10,708 nucleotides of DNA, from NCBI GenBank assembly GCA_946480345.1, contig CAMLJR010000105.1:1-10708 (forward strand), written 5' to 3'. Positions 1 through 5,841 of this stretch are shown piece after piece (positions within the stretch are counted from its first letter, which is position 1; each line of letters opens with the position of its first letter). Position numbers and translations under genes: made by a program. Under the pieces are notes generated by a model. The model was given only the letters and a program-made list of their open reading frames with translations, did not search any database and was not told the DNA's origin. Source of the stretch: an uncultured Spongiibacteraceae bacterium. Lineage in GTDB: Bacteria > Pseudomonadota > Gammaproteobacteria > Pseudomonadales > CAMLJR01.

Positions 1-173
1 GTTTAGATAAATAATGCGGATGCATCTGTTGATGCAGTCCATAGCGTACCTTTGTTATTAGTATCTAAGCCGCACCATGTTTTAGGTTGGCGCAATTCTC
101 TCGGGTGCCGCGTAAATTAACCCGATGCACAATTACTGTCCAGCCAATCGAGCGCGCCCGCTCGTAAGTATAT
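1..173. other. Left-edge non-coding stretch
   Basis: I find no convincing gene in this stretch downstream of the minus-strand phosphatase gene. It is visibly more AT-rich at its left end than the coding DNA beside it. It holds two small perfect hairpins. One is at 21-36 (TGCATC, loop TGTT, GATGCA) and has no T-rich tail on either side. The other is at 149-164 and is listed separately. A minus-strand frame stays open for about 38 codons between roughly 74 and 190, but it has no start codon and resembles nothing I recognise. The stretch may include the end of another gene lying to the left. Confidence 0.4.
149..164 (-). terminator. Possible weak terminator hairpin after the PAP2 gene
   Basis: A perfect 6-bp inverted repeat (CGAGCG, loop CGCC, CGCTCG) begins about 9 bases beyond the phosphatase stop codon in the direction of transcription. 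The stem is entirely G/C-rich apart from one A-T pair. The sequence after it on the minus strand is ATTGGCTGG, which is not a U-tract, so a classical intrinsic terminator is not supported. Its position at the end of a long co-oriented gene cluster is the main reason to list it. Confidence 0.25.
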
Positions 174-1073
174 TTAGCTACTACGAGTTACCGACCGCTG
201 CCGTTGTGCGATTTCCGTTGCGATAACACATATCACCAACCATGCCGCGCCCGAACAGAAACCCGCGAGCACGTCGCTAAAGAAATGTACTTGCAGGAAA
301 ATGCGGCTGTTGCCTACCAGCAAAATCAACGCGATCGTTGCGGACACAATAAGCAAATGCCAGCGGCGCTCGGTGTGGCAAATGGCGAGATACGCCAACA
401 TGCCGTAAGCCACCAGGACGCCGGAGGCGTGACCGCTGGGAAAGCTCCAGCCATCCGCTACGGCAAAACCGTGATCGTGCAGTGGACGTAACCGTTGAAA
501 TAACGCCTTCAATGATTTCGTCAACAACGCGTTGCCGATGATGGCAATAAGCCAGCTCGCCGCATACAGCCAATGTTTTCGCCACAAAAGACCGATCGCA
601 ACCACAATGCAAAGCAGCGTTAGCACCAGCGTGTCGGCGAGATGTGTCGCAATGGAAAAAAACTGGTAGGTGCTATCGCTCGTGGTCGCGCGCAGCGCTC
701 GCGCCAGCGCATGGTCGAACTGCCCTAGCTCCTCGTCGATTTCCAGTGCTTCGGTAAGCTCGAAAAAAATCGACAAGATAAACAATACGGCGGCAAATCC
801 GACTGCAACCGCTAGCGCCAATGATTCGGCAATCTGCCAATTACGCAGACGTCCTCGGAATAATCCTGCATCGGCAACGCGCAGCGAAAATTTCGCCACT
901 GTATTGAATACGCGCCATAACCTGTCGCCGTAACGGGCGATGATCTGCCAGAGCGCGGCCACCAGAATCAGCAAGAACACCATGCCGGCCAGAAAAATTA
1001 ACAACGCATGTTGCGCAACAAACTCGGCTACATTTTCGACAGTCATGATCCACTCGAATCCGTGTTTTTCCAT
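174..1073 (-). CDS. PAP2-family integral membrane phosphatase
   Basis: This 299-residue protein is a type 2 phosphatidic acid phosphatase (PAP2 superfamily). Such enzymes remove phosphate from lipid phosphates or pyrophosphates at the membrane. All three signature motifs are intact: KxxxxxxRP with K189, R196 and P197; PSGH at 212-215 with the catalytic-site H215; and SRxxxxxHxxxD with R257, H263 and D267. Hydrophobic segments near 24-46, 85-105, 146-164, 170-185, 218-234, 238-254 and 265-285 fit a multi-pass inner-membrane protein. The first segment lies in an N-terminal extension of about 75 residues ahead of the usual core. The substrate cannot be read from sequence; undecaprenyl pyrophosphate, phosphatidylglycerophosphate and lipid A are all possible. 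The start is uncertain. The ATG at 1073 has a purine run (TAGGGA) too close to serve well as a ribosome site, and an in-frame ATG at 1046 is the alternative. The gene lies 33 bases after rlmD and is probably the last gene of the operon. Confidence 0.9.
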   Translation of the reverse strand: MEKHGFEWIMTVENVAEFVAQHALLIFLAGMVFLLILVAALWQIIARYGDRLWRVFNTVAKFSLRVADAGLFRGRLRNWQIAESLALAVAVGFAAVLFILSIFFELTEALEIDEELGQFDHALARALRATTSDSTYQFFSIATHLADTLVLTLLCIVVAIGLLWRKHWLYAASWLIAIIGNALLTKSLKALFQRLRPLHDHGFAVADGWSFPSGHASGVLVAYGMLAYLAICHTERRWHLLIVSATIALILLVGNSRIFLQVHFFSDVLAGFCSGAAWLVICVIATEIAQRQRSVTRSS

Positions 1074-1106
1074 TCCCTACCACTCAATTACCATTTAAAT
1101 ATCGTG

Positions 1107-2399
1107 CTATCGGCTCAACCTGATGATGGCTTCGATGTGCGCCGTCTGCGGGAACATATCGACCAATGCGCCCTGCTCCACCTTGAATTTCGCGGCGGCA
1201 AGAATGCCGAGATCACGTACCAGCGTGTGCGGATTGCACGACACATAAACAATGTGACGCAGGCGCTTCATTTGCGCGAGCCGCTCGCATAGCGCTCTGG
1301 CACCGGCGCGCGGCGGATCGAGCAATGCCTTATCGAAGCGATCGTCGATTTGCGCAGCCTGCTCGAATAAATCGATTGCGCGAAATTTCACATTCGAATA
1401 ATTCGCCGCATTTTCCCCGGCGCGCTGTAGCATCGCAGCGCTGGTTTCGAAACCGACCACGCTGTTGGCCGCGCGCGCCAGCGGCAATGTGAAATTACCG
1501 AGACCGCAAAAAAAATCGGCGACATCATCGGCATCGGTTGGTTGCAACCATTGCATGACACGTTCCGCCAATTGATCGTTCACCGCTGGATTGATTTGCG
1601 TAAAGTCGCGTGCAGTAAATTGAAATTGGGTTTTCTGGCTCGGCACTTCGTAAGTCAGCGCCGCGTCGGCGCCGCACAATACTTTTGCTTCGCGACACAG
1701 CGCCGTCAGTTTTTCCGCATCGGCTTTTGGAAAAGCGCGCTGCGCATTCCAGTCGAGCGAGAGCCTGCCGCCACTATCGACCGCTATCAGCAATTCTTCG
1801 ATGCGTTGCCAGTGCGATAGTTGCAGCAACCATTGCGGCAATATTGTCAAAAATGGCTGTAGTCGTACATCGAGCAACGGGCACTCGGCCACCGCTAATA
1901 CACGATGACTGTGCGCGGACTTGAAACCGACCACCGGTTTGCCATTGTGCTCGGTCACCGCGAGACGCGCGCGATGACGATAATGCCACGGTGCAGCGGT
2001 AATCGATTCGCTCAACCCGTTCGGCAGAAATGATCGCAGCAGATGTTGCAGCGTCTCGAATTTATGCTGCCGCTGCGCGGCGATATCCACCATTTGCAAT
2101 TGACAGCCGCCGCACTGACCGAACAACGCGCATTGCGGTTTTATACGTTGCGGCGCCGGTTCGATGACTTCAATTAAATCGGCTTCGGCAAATTCACGTT
2201 TGTCGGCGGTTAATCTGGCACGCACTTTTTCGCCCGGCAAAACATTTGCAATGAAAGTGGCTTTGCCGTTGCGATAGGCAATACCGCGTCCTTCGCCGCT
2301 AAGTTTTTCGATGCTTAATTGCAGCTCGGCATTTGGCGGCGGCGCACTGGATTTTTTGGTCGGCTTAAAAAACATCGGGCCGGTATTTTTTCGAGTCAT
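1107..2399 (-). CDS. rlmD: 23S rRNA (uracil-1939 C5) methyltransferase RlmD
   Basis: This 430-residue enzyme transfers a methyl group from S-adenosylmethionine to C5 of U1939 in 23S rRNA (E. coli numbering; formerly RumA). An N-terminal TRAM-type RNA-binding domain spans about residues 22-81. The Fe-S cluster ligands are C90, C96, C99 and C173, with spacing almost the same as in E. coli RumA (81, 87, 90, 162). The SAM-binding motif DFFCGLGNFTLPLA lies at 295-308. DPPRAGA lies at 361-367. The nucleophile is C388 in VSCNP, and E423 in HIEA matches the general base of the family. The length is normal and no key residue is missing. It starts 16 bases after the AddA-like gene stops, so it is probably co-transcribed. 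The upstream GAG-containing sequence is a weak ribosome site. An in-frame ATG eight codons further on (2375) is a less likely start. The homologous TrmA and RlmC enzymes are excluded by the Cys pattern together with the TRAM domain and length. Confidence 0.96.
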   Translation of the reverse strand: MTRKNTGPMFFKPTKKSSAPPPNAELQLSIEKLSGEGRGIAYRNGKATFIANVLPGEKVRARLTADKREFAEADLIEVIEPAPQRIKPQCALFGQCGGCQLQMVDIAAQRQHKFETLQHLLRSFLPNGLSESITAAPWHYRHRARLAVTEHNGKPVVGFKSAHSHRVLAVAECPLLDVRLQPFLTILPQWLLQLSHWQRIEELLIAVDSGGRLSLDWNAQRAFPKADAEKLTALCREAKVLCGADAALTYEVPSQKTQFQFTARDFTQINPAVNDQLAERVMQWLQPTDADDVADFFCGLGNFTLPLARAANSVVGFETSAAMLQRAGENAANYSNVKFRAIDLFEQAAQIDDRFDKALLDPPRAGARALCERLAQMKRLRHIVYVSCNPHTLVRDLGILAAAKFKVEQGALVDMFPQTAHIEAIIRLSR

Positions 2400-2415
2400 G
2401 ACAGCTCAACAGAAT

Positions 2416-5400
2416 TCATATTTCGGTGGTTTCAATATCCAAAAAGTGCGCGAGACGCGGAAAATACAGCGCCACTTTAATCGGCCGCGTATCGAATGCG
2501 GCGACCAACTCGCGATAGGTTTGCAATTGCGCGCGATACGACATCAGCTCGCGTTGCACGAAAGCATCGACGGTTTCTCCCGGATGTGGCATCGAGCTTT
2601 TGTAGTCGACGATCCAGCGTGTGCCCGATTCATCGACAAAACTGCGATCGAGTACATAGCGTTTACCGCCTGCGTTCAACAATTCCCACTCGACGACCGA
2701 TTCGATGTGCGTGTTCGATAGCAGCCACCGACCACGCTCATCGTCGAGCATGGCGTCTAGCGCCGTGCGCACCGCTTCGATTGCCTGCGGCATTTCGTCG
2801 GGCATTGCCCCATGCTGTTGCAGCAATTGAGCGATGACGGTTGTGCGAATACCTGCATCGTGCTGCTGCCAGCCGTCGATGCCATTGTTAACGAGCATTT
2901 CGAGTAATTGATGCAGCGCCAAACCCACGCGCGTTTCGAACGTTGCAACGATGGATTTAGGAATATTGCTTTCGCTGGCGGCAATTGTGGCTTCGGACAC
3001 TGCTATGTGCCATGTCGCTGGCACGCGATACAATGGCAATTCCTCCGCGCTGGCGAATTCGTTCATTGCGCCAGCTTCCGCTGGCAAACCACCTTGTACG
3101 ATTGGCGCATCAATCCATTGCACTTCACATTCAACGCCATTCCAGATGCGATTCAATAAACTGTTCGCCGACGGCGCTTTAAATTCTTCGTCGTTTTTCG
3201 TCGAAAACAATAAATACAAACGACTGATCGCGCGTGTGGCCGCCACGTAAAGCAATCGCGTATCTTCCAGCACGCGTTTTTGTTTGTGCTCGTAATCGAG
3301 CCACGCGTATGTCGGATCTTCGCTGCTCGATGCCGATCGCACCGCCATGGCCAAACCGAGATCGCCGTTGCTCGCAAGATATTCGTTCCAGCGCAGCAGC
3401 GGTTTGTCATCGTTGCGTGCGCCGGCGTCGAGGCCGGGAACGATGACGGTGTCGAACTCGAGACCTTTCGATTTATGAATGGTCATCAGCACAACGCGAG
3501 TTTCCGGTGCGTGATCCGCACGCGCGTACAAACTGCGCAGCCGCTGTTCGAGATCGGCGATATCGAAATCGTCCGCATGCGCTTCGATCAAATCGAGCAG
3601 GGTTTGCACATCTTCCTGCGCATTCGGAGAGACGATTAACAGATTGCCGCCGAGCGCGAGCCAGACGCCTTCGAGCCAACTGCGCAACGGTTTGCGAGCG
3701 CGCTGCTGCCAGGCAATATCGACGACTGCAATAACCTGCTGCACACGCTGCTGCGCAAATCCGCTGAGCGAACCGATCACTTCGGAATCATGCAATCGCG
3801 CGAACACGCTCTGCCGCGCGCCTTTTTCATCGGCACCGGCGATTAACGTGTGCAGATCGGAATTATCCAGCCCTACCAGCGGCGAACGCAGCAGCGCGAG
3901 CCAGGCAATGCGATCGGCGGGATTCAATAATGCCTTCAACAGCGATAACAAATCGAGAATGTGCGAACGCTGTTGCAGCGAATCGATATCGGTCGCGCGA
4001 AACGCGATATTCGCGCGCTGCAATGCCGGAATGATTTCGCGCAATTGATTGCGCGTGCGCACCAGCACCGCCACGTCGCCGTCGTTGTCACTGCTGAGAG
4101 CGCGCTGAATCAGTTGTACGCATTGTGCTGCTTCGGCGGTGCGCTCTGGATCGTTGCGCATACCGTAAACCGCCACTTCGCTGTCGGGCCGATTCGGATT
4201 GAACGCACTCGATGGTTCATATGGGACTGCGCCGCGCGCGACGTGTTCGCTATGCGGAAACGCCTGTTCGAATACGCGGTTAACCCATTCGACAATGGTT
4301 GGCGTCGAGCGGAAATTCACGCTCAGCGGTGCGTCGATTAATTCGAGTTGATTGACCCCTTGCCGGCGCGCTTCCAGAAATAGGCCGACTTTGGCTTCAC
4401 GGAAACCGTAAATCGATTGCATACCATCGCCGACGATAAACAATGTCTGCTCCGGCGCACCGCTCGCATTATTTTCCGCCCAACCTTCGAGCAGCCGCTC
4501 AAGCAAACGGTATTGCGTTGCCGATGTATCCTGAAATTCGTCGATCAACAAATGGCGAATACGATAATCGAGCCTCAACATTAATTCGGTGGGATCGAGT
4601 TCAGTACCGAGTGCGCGCAATGCCGATAACGACATTTCGGTGAAATCGACTTCGCCGCGCGTTTGAAATACCAACTGCAATTGCGCTACCGCATGCCGCA
4701 GTACCTGCGTCAAATGCACCAGCACCTGCCACTGCGCATCGGCGTAATCGTGCGCAGGCAAGTGCAAAATTTCGTTCAGCACTTCGCGTAGATCGGCATG
4801 CTCGGTCAATGATTCGAGCAATGCCGTCATTGCCTGTTTACGCTGCTGAAACTCGGCTTTTTGCAAACCGACGCCAGGCGGAAAGCCGAGCCGCTTATCG
4901 ACCTGCTTGCGCCAATCGCCATCCTTTTTCAGCAGGAATTCGGCAATGCAACGCCAGTGTTCGACCGCTGCCGAATCGCATTCCGGATATTCGATGCAAC
5001 CGATCAATGCCACTAATGGATGATCGGGTTGGTCTTCCTGCAAACGTTGCGCGGCGAAATCGAGCAACGGCAATAATTCGCCGCGATAAATCAATAAATG
5101 CTGACGCGCTTTATGTAGTGCGTCGCAGCGTACTTGACGCAGTGTGTGTTCGAGGCGAGTGCGCGTGCTTTCGCTATCGATACCTTCGTCATCGTCGCCG
5201 GCGCTGTTCTCGGCATCGATAAAAATATGCGGTAACCATTGATCGCGGCGCGCGAGTAAATCCGCCAACAATTCGTGCAGCCTTTCAACACGATTATCGA
5301 GATGAAGCAATAACTCAGCGATGCTGTCGGCGATTGGATCGGGTTGCTCCAACTGCGCGAGCAACGCATCGACGGCGGCGCGATACAGCGGCGCAGCTTG

Positions 5401-5841
5401 TTCGGTCACGCGCGGTTGACCGCCGAATTGCGATAGCACGGGCATTTGCGCGGTCAGGCTTGCGCAAAAACCGTCGATCGTTTGCACGCGCAAACGTGCG
5501 GGATTATTCAGCAGATTCCAGCCGCATTCGCTATCGCGCTGTAACGCTGCGCGCGCGAGCTGCCATGTTTGGCGCTTATGCGTTTCGGCGGGTTCGGACG
5601 CTTGCGCCGCACGCAGCGCGGTTAAAATCCGTTCGCGCATTTCCGCTGCGGCTTTGCGCGTAAAGGTGATTGCGATAATTTCTTCAGGCTGTTCGGCGCG
5701 CGCCAGCAACGCCAATACGCGCTGGCTGAGTAATTCGGTTTTTCCAGAGCCGGCGGGAGCGGTAACGCAAAACGATTGCGTGGGATCGAGTGCAATAAGA
5801 CGCTGCCCGATATCTATCGGCGTGACGATGGCGGAGGTCAT
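2416..5841 (-). CDS. AddA/RecB-like UvrD-family helicase with C-terminal nuclease
   Basis: This 1141-residue protein combines a superfamily 1A DNA helicase with a RecB-type nuclease, the architecture of AddA and RecB in double-strand-break end resection. Helicase motifs appear in order: Walker A APAGSGKT at 28-35; ITFTRKAAAEMRERI near 57-71; Walker B/DExQ LLIDEFQD with D434, E435, Q437 and D438; motif III GDGMQSIYGFR at 471-481; LSVNFRS at 506-512; TIHKSKGLEFD at 787-797; and LYVAATRA at 864-871. The C-terminal nuclease has H977, D1065, D1079-Y-K1081 and QLQTY from Q1105, so it looks catalytically intact. The start at 5841 is favoured over an upstream ATG at 5949. It has a strong GGAGGA site six bases upstream and overlaps the preceding stop codon as ATGA, indicating translational coupling to the AddB-like subunit. 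I give no gene symbol because the family is divergent from classical AddA. RecB itself is less likely because no recC or recD gene is adjacent. Confidence 0.93.
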   Translation of the reverse strand: MTSAIVTPIDIGQRLIALDPTQSFCVTAPAGSGKTELLSQRVLALLARAEQPEEIIAITFTRKAAAEMRERILTALRAAQASEPAETHKRQTWQLARAALQRDSECGWNLLNNPARLRVQTIDGFCASLTAQMPVLSQFGGQPRVTEQAAPLYRAAVDALLAQLEQPDPIADSIAELLLHLDNRVERLHELLADLLARRDQWLPHIFIDAENSAGDDDEGIDSESTRTRLEHTLRQVRCDALHKARQHLLIYRGELLPLLDFAAQRLQEDQPDHPLVALIGCIEYPECDSAAVEHWRCIAEFLLKKDGDWRKQVDKRLGFPPGVGLQKAEFQQRKQAMTALLESLTEHADLREVLNEILHLPAHDYADAQWQVLVHLTQVLRHAVAQLQLVFQTRGEVDFTEMSLSALRALGTELDPTELMLRLDYRIRHLLIDEFQDTSATQYRLLERLLEGWAENNASGAPEQTLFIVGDGMQSIYGFREAKVGLFLEARRQGVNQLELIDAPLSVNFRSTPTIVEWVNRVFEQAFPHSEHVARGAVPYEPSSAFNPNRPDSEVAVYGMRNDPERTAEAAQCVQLIQRALSSDNDGDVAVLVRTRNQLREIIPALQRANIAFRATDIDSLQQRSHILDLLSLLKALLNPADRIAWLALLRSPLVGLDNSDLHTLIAGADEKGARQSVFARLHDSEVIGSLSGFAQQRVQQVIAVVDIAWQQRARKPLRSWLEGVWLALGGNLLIVSPNAQEDVQTLLDLIEAHADDFDIADLEQRLRSLYARADHAPETRVVLMTIHKSKGLEFDTVIVPGLDAGARNDDKPLLRWNEYLASNGDLGLAMAVRSASSSEDPTYAWLDYEHKQKRVLEDTRLLYVAATRAISRLYLLFSTKNDEEFKAPSANSLLNRIWNGVECEVQWIDAPIVQGGLPAEAGAMNEFASAEELPLYRVPATWHIAVSEATIAASESNIPKSIVATFETRVGLALHQLLEMLVNNGIDGWQQHDAGIRTTVIAQLLQQHGAMPDEMPQAIEAVRTALDAMLDDERGRWLLSNTHIESVVEWELLNAGGKRYVLDRSFVDESGTRWIVDYKSSMPHPGETVDAFVQRELMSYRAQLQTYRELVAAFDTRPIKVALYFPRLAHFLDIETTEI

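Noticed and set aside
21..36. Perfect hairpin TGCATC-TGTT-GATGCA as a terminator
   Set aside because: No T-rich tract follows it on either strand, and no gene is seen ending into it.
74..190. Open minus-strand frame of about 38 codons beyond the phosphatase stop
   Set aside because: It has no start codon and no recognisable similarity, and length alone does not support a gene.
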